Shown here: positions 14,384-22,177 of the stretch, piece after piece
Numbering within the stretch: position 1 is the stretch's first letter
How the letters are laid out: every line of letters begins with the position of its first letter
DNA from: CAZDOD01 sp964506935
GTDB taxonomy: Bacteria > Desulfobacterota > Zymogenia > Zymogenales > Zymogenaceae
Direction: 5' to 3'
NCBI GenBank assembly: GCA_964506935.1
Contig: CAZDOD010000023.1
Coordinates: 1 to 23,943, forward strand
Length of the DNA: 23,943 nt
The notes under the pieces: model-generated
Seen by the model: the letters and a program-made list of their open reading frames with translations, nothing else
The model's database searches: none
Told to the model about the DNA's origin: nothing
Position numbers and translations under genes: made by a program

Positions 14384-15202
14384 ATGTTTGACCTTTTGCA
14401 ATACGGTTTTATCCAGAGGGCGCTCCTTACGGGGATTTTCGTCGGGACGGCCTGCGCGGTTCTCGGCGTCTTTCTGACGCTTCGTAGGTACGCCCTAATC
14501 GGTCACGGTCTCGCACATGTGGCCTTCGGGGGCGTTGCGGTGGGACTCCTCCTCGGAGGGGAACCCTTCTGGGCCGTTCTGATTGTGACCCTCTTTGCGT
14601 CTTTGGGGATACTCAAGCTTCAGGAGAGGGCAAAGATTCACGCCGATGTCGCTATCGGGATCGTCTCTGCGGTCGGTATGGCGACGGGTGTCGTCATCGC
14701 CGGTGTGGCGGGGGGATTCAATGTTGATCTAATGAGTTACCTGTTCGGAAGCATCCTGACGATCGGGAGAGAGGAATTCTGGGCATCGGTCGTCATATCG
14801 ATACTTGTGGTCTTCTTTATCGTCTATTTTTATCACGATCTTTTCGCCATGACGTTCGACGAGGAATCGGCCGTGGTGATGGGGGTAAACGTCGGCAGGT
14901 ACAACTACTTTTTCGCCATAACCGCCGCCTTCGTTGTCGTAATCGGGATGAAGGTGGTGGGGCTCCTTCTCGTCTCCGCCCTCATCATACTTCCTGCGGT
15001 CACCAGCCTTCAGGTCTCGAGGACATTTAAGGGATCGATCTTTTTAGCCGCCGTCTTCGTAATAATATCGGTTGTCTTGGGGATATTTATCTCATATTAT
15101 TTCGATCTGCCGTCGGGCGGTACGATTGTTCTCGTAAATTTTGTCCTGTTTCTTATCTGCTACGGCCTTAAAAAAACGGTCATCGAGCGCAAACGGGTAT
15201 AG
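14384..15202 (+). CDS. znuB: zinc ABC transporter permease
   Basis: A 272-residue membrane protein of the ABC-3 permease family, with about eight hydrophobic helices. Family hallmarks are the early ALIGHGLAHVAFGG block (residues about 37-50), the DEESAVVMGVNVG segment that contacts the ATPase, and the late KVVGLLLVSALIILPA motif. It forms the translocation channel for the metal delivered by ZnuA. It begins 41 bases after znuC with a poor ribosome binding site and ends the four-gene operon. The 42 bases to the convergent MFS gene contain short T-runs but no convincing terminator stem. Confidence 0.91.
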   Translation: MFDLLQYGFIQRALLTGIFVGTACAVLGVFLTLRRYALIGHGLAHVAFGGVAVGLLLGGEPFWAVLIVTLFASLGILKLQERAKIHADVAIGIVSAVGMATGVVIAGVAGGFNVDLMSYLFGSILTIGREEFWASVVISILVVFFIVYFYHDLFAMTFDEESAVVMGVNVGRYNYFFAITAAFVVVIGMKVVGLLLVSALIILPAVTSLQVSRTFKGSIFLAAVFVIISVVLGIFISYYFDLPSGGTIVLVNFVLFLICYGLKKTVIERKRV

Positions 15203-15244
15203 AACGCCTCCCAAAAGCACCCTGATTTTTTAAGTTGTGTTTTT

Positions 15245-16432
15245 CTATTCTTTTATTCTGAGGAAGATAAAAAAACCGATGAATATCAACACGCCCGCAC
15301 CGATAAAGGGGAGCTCGGCCCCGAAGGAGTCCATTAAAAAACCCCCGATTGCGGGTCCCACAAGGAGCGAGCCGTTCTGACACGCCATGTAGATTCCGAC
15401 AAAGCCCGCGGCGTGTTTTTTTGGGATGAGCTTTAAAAAGTAGGTATATCCCACGGCAAGGAGTATTGCGAAGTCGATACCGGCAATCGCCATAAAGAAA
15501 TAGGCGGTGTGAATCTCACTTATCAGCGTTACCAGAAAAAATATCAGCCCGTAGGAAACAAGCCCCCAAGTCATCAGTCTCTTCTGCCCCAACCTGTCCC
15601 CCAATATGCCCATCGGGAGGGCGAAAATGACGTAGGCGAGGGTGGTTATGAAGAGGCCGAGCACCGCCTCGTCAACCGATGCGCCGAATAGCTCCTGTGC
15701 CGATATGACAAAGAGTGAATTTACCATCCAAGTGCCGCTCCACCAGAATGTCATCCCGGCATAAAACATCAGGGTGTTTTTTTCTTTTTTTATTTCCCTG
15801 ATAAATCCTTTGAGGGGCGAAGAATCGGAGATTTTATCAGGCTCGCTCGTCCCAATAACCATGATAATCACAGAAACCGCGATCGATACCGCTGCAAACG
15901 AAAAGCTCATTTCGGGAGAGGTATCCCATGCCCGCGCCCCGAAGTAGAGATACGACAAAACTCCGATGCCTCCGACAAAGAACATCATGCCGGAGGCCAG
16001 GCCCCTCATGTCGGGCGGGGTGATATCCGGCAATAACGCGAAATATGGAACCATCGCCGTAAAAAACGAGGCGTAGAGGAGAAGGGCGAGCGGGATTATG
16101 AAGATAAGAGAGCTTACGTTGGGGAGGACAAGGAGAATGATGATGACAAATAACCAGCCGGTGATGATAATCGGCTTTCGCCTCCCCCATCTTGTGCTGA
16201 TCTTGTCGGATAATATCCCCGACAGGATCGGTATCGTCATCCCGAAGATACCGGCCCCTGAGAGTATGATGCCTGTAATGGTCTTGGACGATGTAATGTC
16301 GAAGAGATAGAGGGGCATGGTTGCCATGGAAAAGCCCCAGAATGTCTGAACGGCAAAGAGGCCGACGGAAAAGAGTATCAGACGGAGTGGGGTAATACGG
16401 GTGGTGGGGGGGGTGAGGCTTTCTCGTGTCAT
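15245..16432 (-). CDS. major facilitator superfamily transporter
   Basis: A 395-residue integral membrane protein with about twelve hydrophobic helices. The cytoplasmic loop between helices 2 and 3 carries ILSDKISTRWGRRKP (about 73-87), an MFS signature-A variant like that of sugar/cation symporter-type and SLC45-like members. The matching second-half loop reads ILGDRLGQKR. The substrate cannot be assigned. It starts 42 bases after the amidohydrolase-fold gene on the same strand and is probably cotranscribed with it, so the two may act on one compound. It has no strong ribosome binding site and is convergent with znuB. Confidence 0.87.
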   Translation of the reverse strand: MTRESLTPPTTRITPLRLILFSVGLFAVQTFWGFSMATMPLYLFDITSSKTITGIILSGAGIFGMTIPILSGILSDKISTRWGRRKPIIITGWLFVIIILLVLPNVSSLIFIIPLALLLYASFFTAMVPYFALLPDITPPDMRGLASGMMFFVGGIGVLSYLYFGARAWDTSPEMSFSFAAVSIAVSVIIMVIGTSEPDKISDSSPLKGFIREIKKEKNTLMFYAGMTFWWSGTWMVNSLFVISAQELFGASVDEAVLGLFITTLAYVIFALPMGILGDRLGQKRLMTWGLVSYGLIFFLVTLISEIHTAYFFMAIAGIDFAILLAVGYTYFLKLIPKKHAAGFVGIYMACQNGSLLVGPAIGGFLMDSFGAELPFIGAGVLIFIGFFIFLRIKE

Positions 16433-16474
16433 ATTGTAGGGGCGCCTTTTTGAGATTGAAGTGTAAAAACTATT

Positions 16475-17446
16475 CTATCGATTTATTTTGAAGAGCCTCG
16501 CCGCATTATCATAGAGCCACATCCTCTTTACTTCATCCTTGAGCGGGAGTTCCATCACCCCGTCCGCAAGCTCCCTTATCGAGAGCCCCATAAAGAGCCA
16601 TGTGGAGCCGAAGAGAATCCTATCTTTTAAGATCGAGTCGCCGTATCGCAAGAGGGGCTCCCACCCTGTCCCCGGCATCCCGATATATTTCGGGATGTAG
16701 GAGGCGATGTCTATATAGACGTTTTTATTACGCCACGCCACCGCAACCATCTCGTTTACCCACGGCCAGCCGCCGTGGCCGGCGATTATTTTAAGCTCCG
16801 GGAAATCCTGGGCGACGATATCGATATATATCGGCCGCTCGACCTCCATCGTGTTTGTGGAGTAGTTGATCGACAGGTGAAACCAGATCGGGATGTCGAG
16901 CTCCACACAGGCCGCATATAGCGGATACATCTTGGCGTGGTGCGGGGGGATCCCAAACATGAACGGGCGGACGGCGATCCCCCTGAGACCGAGGTCGTAG
17001 CACCTCCTTATCTCGCGGACTGCATCCATTCCCTTAAGTGGATCTATCCCGGCGACGCCTATAAATTTTTTGGGGTATTTATTTACGATGTCGGCGTAGT
17101 AATCGTTCGGCAGCCCCGAAAGACCGCTCGGCGTCCCCTCATCTAGGTTGAATATGACGGCCCTCTCCACCCCCATCTCGTCTAGCTGTTTTATAAATTC
17201 TTCAATAGGCACAGACAGGATCTTCATCTTCGGGGCCAGGGCCTTTTTCAGCTCTTCTTGAGATAGAGATGTCTTCATCCGGTAGAGCTCTTCGGCCTCA
17301 ATACCCAAGATCGGTGCAACCCTCGGGCCGAATACGTCCTTTAGGTAGCCGGACATCTGGGGCGGGAGTGAAGAGATCAGGTCAAGGCACACCTCCTCGG
17401 TGGGGACATAACATAGGGAGTCAATGATCTTGTATTTTTCTTCCAT
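16475..17446 (-). CDS. amidohydrolase-fold (Amidohydro_2) protein lacking most metal ligands
   Basis: A 323-residue TIM-barrel protein of the group that includes ACMSD and gamma-resorcylate decarboxylase. The scaffold is recognisable from ERAVIFNLDEG, GLRGIAVRPF, IPIWFHLS, IIAGHGGWPW and the terminal NAARLF. In the first strand, where the family has HxH, the sequence is IIDSLCYVP: L11 and Y13 replace both histidines. H190 and H224 are kept. At the end of strand eight, where an aspartate is expected (FGSD), the sequence is FGST, so T282 replaces it. Three of five usual metal ligands are therefore missing. It may be a non-catalytic binder or use an altered mechanism. The opening residues were checked against the bases. 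The start ATG has only GAGAG upstream. Confidence 0.82.
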   Translation of the reverse strand: MEEKYKIIDSLCYVPTEEVCLDLISSLPPQMSGYLKDVFGPRVAPILGIEAEELYRMKTSLSQEELKKALAPKMKILSVPIEEFIKQLDEMGVERAVIFNLDEGTPSGLSGLPNDYYADIVNKYPKKFIGVAGIDPLKGMDAVREIRRCYDLGLRGIAVRPFMFGIPPHHAKMYPLYAACVELDIPIWFHLSINYSTNTMEVERPIYIDIVAQDFPELKIIAGHGGWPWVNEMVAVAWRNKNVYIDIASYIPKYIGMPGTGWEPLLRYGDSILKDRILFGSTWLFMGLSIRELADGVMELPLKDEVKRMWLYDNAARLFKINR

Positions 17447-17473
17447 TTACTCTCTTTAGTGACTGCAGCCCAA

Positions 17474-17498
17474 GACGTCAAAATTGTATAAAGACGTC
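17474..17498. repeat. two GACGTC palindromes flanking a TATACAAT element
   Basis: GACGTC occurs at 17474-17479 and 17493-17498, 19 bases apart, each preceded by AA on the plus strand. Between them the minus strand reads TATACAAT, a possible -10 for the amidohydrolase-fold gene, but no good -35 is seen. A role as an operator pair is only a suggestion. Confidence 0.25.
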
Positions 17499-17670
17499 GG
17501 CGATTGGGAAAATTTGGAATCTAACTCAGAAAATCGGCAAACAAATCCTATACATTCCGTATTATCACTCATAGGATATGAATGATTGGGGAGTGGTGAA
17601 AAAAGCTTAAACTACCGCTCTGGCTTTTAAGGCTCTCCCCTTGATCGGTATCGACTTTTTTTTCTGAATT

Positions 17671-18927
17671 CTAGTCTGGCCACGAACCGAAGGCCTTTTT
17701 TACCTCGGCGAAGGCCTCATTTGCCACGTTGATCGACTTTTCGATATCCTCCTTTTCGTGGGCGGCGCTGATAAACCAGTTGTGATGCGGGTGAAAGAAG
17801 ACCCCCCTCTTTATCGCCTCTATCGAAAAGAGCTGGCTCCTCCTAAACGAGACATCGCCCGTGAAGGTCATATAAGGTATCGCCGGTGGGCCCGTCACCT
17901 GAACCTCCTGGCCGTTGGCCTGGCCCATCTCTTCGAGGCCGGTTTTTAGAAGCTCACCCATCTTTCTCATCTTCTCAACACAATTGTCCCTTTTTAGAAT
18001 CTTCAATGTGGCCAAGGATGCCGCCATTGGTGATGAGGCGAACCAGTAGCTCCCCGTGAAAAAGACGCTCGAGGCGCTGATCCTGAGATCCTCTCTCCCG
18101 ACCATCGCCGACAGCGGATGGCCGTTGGCGATCGCCTTGCAGTAGCAGGAGATGTCGGGCTTAAAGCCGAAGTATTCATTTGAGCCCTTAAGATCGAGCC
18201 TGAAGCCCGCACGGACGTCGTCAAGGATTAGAATGATCCCCTCGTCGTCGCAGGTCTTTCTTATCCCCTTCCAGAATCCGTCGGGGGGGAGGATCTGCTC
18301 GGCCCATGTGGGATGGTGGTACGGTGTGAAGATCGCCCCTGCGATCCGACCCTTGTGTTTTTCTACGAGTTTATTGAAACTGTCGAGATTACCCCAGTCT
18401 ATATACAGGATATTCTCAACGTCCTCATCAATTACTCCGCCGTGGCCGGCACCGCTCGCCCAGGCCGCTGTGCCGTGATAGGCGCCTTTTGCCATGATGA
18501 TCTTTTTTCTTCCCGTGTGTTGCCTTGCGATCATCAGGGAGTGGTTGGTCATGTCGGCGCCGTTTTTCCCGAAGACGACCCAGTCGGCAATCGGGATAAG
18601 TTTATTGATGTGTTCGGCAAGTTCCACCATGATTTCGGCGGGGTGGTTGCATATGTCTCCCTTTTTCTTTTGTGCATCGGCGGCCGCCTCGACCTCGGGA
18701 TGGTTGTATCCAAGTACCATCGGGCCGTAGCTGCATATATAATCGATATATTCGTTGCCGTCTACGTCCCAGTATCTACAGCCCTTCGTTTTCTCAACGT
18801 AATATGGTGAGGCGAGGGAACCGACGATGACCGGGGTCATATGGCCGTAGATCCCCTGAGGGATGACTTTCGCCGCGCGCTCAAAGATCTTTATCGAATT
18901 CTTGTATCTATCCTTATCTACTTTCAT
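17671..18927 (-). CDS. class III PLP-dependent aminotransferase, glutamate-1-semialdehyde aminomutase-like
   Basis: A 418-residue enzyme of the fold-type I, class III aminotransferases. The PLP-binding lysine is K264 in YCKAIANGHPLSA. The aspartate that contacts the pyridine nitrogen is D236 in LILDDVRAGFR, a variant of the usual DEV.TGFR. FGKNGADMTNHSLMIAR (about 119-135) corresponds to the cofactor-phosphate region. The overall pattern is closest to glutamate-1-semialdehyde 2,1-aminomutase-like proteins. No other tetrapyrrole gene is nearby, so a housekeeping hemL role is unlikely and an amine or amino-acid substrate is more plausible. GGAGGA gives a strong ribosome binding site. It begins 33 bases after the SCP2-like gene, so these two form an operon. 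Confidence 0.88.
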   Translation of the reverse strand: MKVDKDRYKNSIKIFERAAKVIPQGIYGHMTPVIVGSLASPYYVEKTKGCRYWDVDGNEYIDYICSYGPMVLGYNHPEVEAAADAQKKKGDICNHPAEIMVELAEHINKLIPIADWVVFGKNGADMTNHSLMIARQHTGRKKIIMAKGAYHGTAAWASGAGHGGVIDEDVENILYIDWGNLDSFNKLVEKHKGRIAGAIFTPYHHPTWAEQILPPDGFWKGIRKTCDDEGIILILDDVRAGFRLDLKGSNEYFGFKPDISCYCKAIANGHPLSAMVGREDLRISASSVFFTGSYWFASSPMAASLATLKILKRDNCVEKMRKMGELLKTGLEEMGQANGQEVQVTGPPAIPYMTFTGDVSFRRSQLFSIEAIKRGVFFHPHHNWFISAAHEKEDIEKSINVANEAFAEVKKAFGSWPD

Positions 18928-18960
18928 GCTATCCTCCGAATCTTTTTTAAGTTTTCGGGC

Positions 18961-19719
18961 CTATTCAAGATATTTACCCGCCCGCTCCATTAAACGTCCC
19001 ATTTCATCTATCATGGGGATAGAACCAGAGATCTCAATATCACCGAGTGGAATTGCTGCCATCAGATCGAGCTGGCCGTTTAGCATCCCATAGGCTGCGT
19101 CGAAATCCTTAAAGCCCAGATACGCCGTGTAATCTCTCGGCCTTCCTTTATTCGCCGTAAATTCGCTTCCGGTTTTCGTTACATAGACGGACGGTCCATT
19201 CTTGACCTCGACATGGGCCGTGCCGTCGGGGATCTTCTTCACGGCCTCTTTTACCTTCGGGTCGGCCTCCCCAACCTCGGCCGCTCCGAAGACGGCGGCA
19301 TAGAGGAGGAGGGTGGAAATGATCTTTTTTGTCTCCCCTTTTGGGGGTGTGTCACCAGGCTCCATATAAAAGGCGAGCCTGTCTCCAAGTTTCATAAAGC
19401 CCAGAAGTAGTTTTATCTTGAGGAGGCCCTTTACGGGAAGTGGCAGGGCGAATCCCTTTCCCGAAAACATGTTGTTTACCATCTTTACCGTCGGGATAAA
19501 AAGGATGACGTCGGCCTTTTTGGTCTTCCCGGGAGTTGCCTTGACCTCTTTGTCTCTGAACTCCACCTGGGCGGCTAGGCCTGAAGGGGCGGAGAACTGG
19601 AGCACTCCCTCTAGCTTGCTTACAATCTTTTTTGCCTCTTTATCTTCTTTCGCCACCTCTTCAAATAGCTGAAGGACGGCATACAGATAAAGACGTGCCT
19701 TTACGATTTTACTTGACAT
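18961..19719 (-). CDS. tandem SCP2-like (sterol carrier) domain protein
   Basis: A 252-residue protein that looks like two SCP2-type lipid-binding domains in tandem. Repeat one (about 11-120) has LYLYAVLQLFEEVAKEDKEA and later ADVILFIPTVKMVNNMFSGK. Repeat two (about 135-252) has LLYAAVFGAAEVGEADPK and AYLGFKDFDAAYGMLNGQ, in the same order and spacing. The final LGDIEISGSIPMI is typical of the SCP2 ligand-binding sheet. Such domains bind acyl-CoAs, sterols or other hydrophobic molecules. No signal peptide is present, so it is cytosolic. AGGAGAGA is a good ribosome binding site. The aminotransferase follows after 33 bases, which suggests the bound ligand or its carrier is used by that enzyme. 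Family assignment rests on pattern recognition. Confidence 0.72.
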   Translation of the reverse strand: MSSKIVKARLYLYAVLQLFEEVAKEDKEAKKIVSKLEGVLQFSAPSGLAAQVEFRDKEVKATPGKTKKADVILFIPTVKMVNNMFSGKGFALPLPVKGLLKIKLLLGFMKLGDRLAFYMEPGDTPPKGETKKIISTLLLYAAVFGAAEVGEADPKVKEAVKKIPDGTAHVEVKNGPSVYVTKTGSEFTANKGRPRDYTAYLGFKDFDAAYGMLNGQLDLMAAIPLGDIEISGSIPMIDEMGRLMERAGKYLE

Positions 19720-19799
19720 AAGCTCTCTCCTTTCGGCATTGTTCTATAGAAAGAAACTTTAGTTTATGACGTCGTAACAATGTTCTATCTCGATATGTC

Positions 19800-19825
19800 C
19801 AGAAAAATCAAACCGCATTTTTCTG
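19800..19825. repeat. 9-bp perfect inverted repeat just after the crotonase gene
   Basis: CAGAAAAAT (19800-19808) and ATTTTTCTG (19817-19825) are perfectly complementary with an 8-base loop. It begins three bases past the crotonase stop codon. It may mark the transcript end, although the stem is AT-rich and not followed by a T-tract. Confidence 0.4.
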
Positions 19826-19828
19826 AGA

Positions 19829-20653
19829 TCATTTCCCCTCAAACTTCGGCTTTCTCCTCTCACTGAACGCCTTGAACGCCTCAAACAGGTCTTCCGACGG
19901 GAGGATGTTAGCGCTCCTCTGGGCGACGTAGTTGAGCCCGTCGGCAATGGTCTTGTCCCTGCAGTAATTGATGACCTCCTTTGCGGACATAACCGCAAGC
20001 GGTGACTGTTCGGCTATCTCCTTCGCCATAGCCTCGGCACCGGCGTAGAGGGCGCCCTTATCGGGATAGATTTCGTTTGCGAGGCCTATCTCCTTTGCCC
20101 TCTTGGCATCGATATCTTTTGCGGTGTAGGTAAGCTCTTTTGTGTGCCCTTCGCCGACTATCCGTGGTAGCCTCTGGAGTGTCCCGACATCTGCAACTAT
20201 GGCGAGCCTCGCTTCCCGTACCGAGAATGAGGCGTCTTCCGATGCGAGGCGTATATCGCACGCCGTGATGATATCGACGCCGGCGCCGATGCAGAAGCCG
20301 TGGACGGCGGCGATAACGGGTTTCCTGCACTTTTCGAGGGATGTAATCGAATCCTGGAGCTTTAAGATGTCCTTTACGAGCTCCATCCTTTTTCTGCCCA
20401 TAATACCGGGCTCGACAATTCCGGTAACCTCCGTGACCATCCCTAGAAGATCTATCCCGGCGTTGAATGCCTTCCCGCGGCCGGCCAGGATTACGACGCG
20501 AACGTCATCGTCGGAATCCACCTCATCCATGACGTCGATTATCTCCCGCCAGAAATCCGGCCCGCATGCGTTGAGCTTATCCGGGCGGTTCATAAAGACC
20601 CAGGCTATGTGATCCTTCTTTTCGATCTCGAATACCTTGTACTTTTTAGCCAT
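19829..20653 (-). CDS. enoyl-CoA hydratase/isomerase family protein, dienoyl-CoA isomerase (ECH1)-like
   Basis: A 274-residue crotonase. The acyl-CoA oxyanion-hole regions are GRGKAFNAGIDL (about 58-69) and HGFCIGAGVD (118-127). The catalytic triad of mammalian delta3,5-delta2,4-dienoyl-CoA isomerase (D176, E196, D204 in rat ECH1) is matched by D127, E147 and D155 with identical spacing of 20 and 8. ADVGTLQRLP after the last aspartate is also the ECH1 signature. It should therefore shift conjugated double bases of the carbon chain, that is, double bonds of an unsaturated acyl-CoA, rather than hydrate enoyl-CoA. The start is ATG at 20653, preceded by AGAGAGG. An in-frame ATG at 20671 lacks a ribosome binding site. 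Confidence 0.87.
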   Translation of the reverse strand: MAKKYKVFEIEKKDHIAWVFMNRPDKLNACGPDFWREIIDVMDEVDSDDDVRVVILAGRGKAFNAGIDLLGMVTEVTGIVEPGIMGRKRMELVKDILKLQDSITSLEKCRKPVIAAVHGFCIGAGVDIITACDIRLASEDASFSVREARLAIVADVGTLQRLPRIVGEGHTKELTYTAKDIDAKRAKEIGLANEIYPDKGALYAGAEAMAKEIAEQSPLAVMSAKEVINYCRDKTIADGLNYVAQRSANILPSEDLFEAFKAFSERRKPKFEGK

Positions 20654-20720
20654 ATAACGCCTCTCTTTCATAACTCAAAAGATATATAGAGCCTTTTTGA
20701 ACGTCTTTGACTCAAGATAA

Positions 20721-20729
20721 ATTATATCA
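20721..20729 (-). promoter_or_regulatory. extended -10 promoter of the crotonase gene
   Basis: The minus strand reads TGATATAAT, a perfect extended -10 element (TGnTATAAT), without a convincing -35. It lies 67 bases upstream of the chosen ATG. Confidence 0.55.
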
Positions 20730-20791
20730 GATTTTATCGTTGAGTTTCTACCTCAAGTCATAGGATTTTTTTATTTTGGAAAAAACCGATC

Positions 20792-22009
20792 CTATTCGGT
20801 CTCTATCATCTTTGACTCCTTTAATTTTAAACATAGCACGGCGCATATCACCATCAGCCCGATAAATCCTATCATGAAGGGAGTCATTGAGCCATCTGCG
20901 CCCCTGAATTTATCCATGCCGAAGATAAAGGCGATCCCGGAAAACTGCCCTGCGAGGATGAGTAATCCCTGAGATGTTGCCTCCGGCGCCGGGTAGCTTA
21001 TCTCGGCGCTATATTGAAATCCAATAGGACCTGCCGCCATAAAGAAGAATCCGAAGACGAAACTGAATATCAAAAGTACCACGAAATCCGTGACAAAGGT
21101 CAATCCAATAAGTCCCGGAACAGTTAAGATAACAGCAGACACTATAAAGGGTTTTCTCTTTCTTACCATATCGGATATCGGCGGGACGATGATGGCCCCG
21201 AGGATGCACCCACCCAGCATGACCGCCCCGGCTATTCCGGCCTGGGTAATATCGAATCCGCGCGGGGTTAATATCTGCTCGATCCAGGTCGTTACGGCGT
21301 TAAACAGACCCAAGGCGATGAAAAATACAAAGATCAGGATAAGCATATCCTTCTGTTTGAAAATATGTTTAAGACCTTCAAATACGGTGTGTCTCTCTAT
21401 GGTACCCAAGGGATCGGGAGATGTTGGAGGTTTTTCTCTTATAAATATCAAAAAGATAATAGCGCCGATAACGGTGGCTATCCCATATATCATAAGCATT
21501 CCCTTCATTTTATATGCTATGAAGAGAAATGGGGTCAACCCCAATGCGATGCCGATTCCGAGCATCTGGGCCAAAACCGCTATCCCCGCAGCGGTCGCCC
21601 GTTCCTGTATCGGAAACCAGCGTGCCGCCACCGCCGTGACGGAATTCAGGATGAAAGGCTGGGCTAATGCAAGCCCGAATTGTGCAATGAATATCATCGT
21701 GAAGCTCTCGGCATAAATACCTTTGAAAAGTCCTAAGATCCCCGTCATCGCAGCTCCGATGCCCACCCCGATACGTATGCCGAACCTATCGACTACATAT
21801 GAGGCGGGTATGGACATGAATAGATAGACGATCATAAAGATCATCGAAAGCATACCTATCTGCAGCACCGTGACGTTATAAAATTCTGCGGCGTCCCCGG
21901 TAATAGGTGCAAATGTAATCCAGTGGAGCTGCATCAAAAGATTGATGATGAAAAAGACCGCGAGAACAACCCACCTGTAACCATAGACCTTGACAGTTTT
22001 TTCCTTCAT
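20792..22009 (-). CDS. MFS transporter, FLVCR/SLC49-like
   Basis: A 405-residue transporter with about twelve transmembrane helices. After the N-terminal YGYRWVVLAVF helix, SIPASYVVDRFGIRIGV (about 67-83) is the loop 2-3 signature. LALAQPFILNSVTAVAARWF followed by ERATAAGIA resembles the FLVCR-related group of MFS proteins. In animals that group moves heme, choline or related compounds; bacterial members have no assigned substrate. GGAGG lies upstream of the ATG and a strong promoter lies further upstream. Its place between the E1 dehydrogenase and the crotonase suggests uptake of the compound degraded by the cluster, but this is inference. Confidence 0.86.
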   Translation of the reverse strand: MKEKTVKVYGYRWVVLAVFFIINLLMQLHWITFAPITGDAAEFYNVTVLQIGMLSMIFMIVYLFMSIPASYVVDRFGIRIGVGIGAAMTGILGLFKGIYAESFTMIFIAQFGLALAQPFILNSVTAVAARWFPIQERATAAGIAVLAQMLGIGIALGLTPFLFIAYKMKGMLMIYGIATVIGAIIFLIFIREKPPTSPDPLGTIERHTVFEGLKHIFKQKDMLILIFVFFIALGLFNAVTTWIEQILTPRGFDITQAGIAGAVMLGGCILGAIIVPPISDMVRKRKPFIVSAVILTVPGLIGLTFVTDFVVLLIFSFVFGFFFMAAGPIGFQYSAEISYPAPEATSQGLLILAGQFSGIAFIFGMDKFRGADGSMTPFMIGFIGLMVICAVLCLKLKESKMIETE

Positions 22010-22059
22010 TATGTTTTGCCTCCAAAAAAGTATTGTTTTATTATAAAAAAGCTGCGGTT

Positions 22060-22089
22060 ATTCTATTAAAGGTGACGCCTTTTTGTCAA
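22060..22089 (-). promoter_or_regulatory. sigma70-type promoter of the FLVCR-like transporter gene
   Basis: On the minus strand TTGACA (22084-22089, perfect) and TAGAAT (22060-22065, five of six) are separated by 18 bases. The start codon is about 50 bases downstream of the -10. Confidence 0.7.
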
Positions 22090-22177
22090 GAAACGGCTCA
22101 AATATATTGAAACTATATAGACATCAAGCATCACGATCGGTTTATTCTCTAACAGCGAAGTCCATCCCTTTTTGTAC

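Noticed and set aside
15203..15244. A bidirectional terminator between znuB and the MFS gene
   Set aside because: T-runs are present, but no stem longer than four pairs adjoins them.
17671..18927. Annotation of the class III aminotransferase as housekeeping hemL
   Set aside because: Similarity to glutamate-1-semialdehyde aminomutase is at family level only; the DDVRAGFR variant and the SCP2/crotonase context do not fit tetrapyrrole synthesis.
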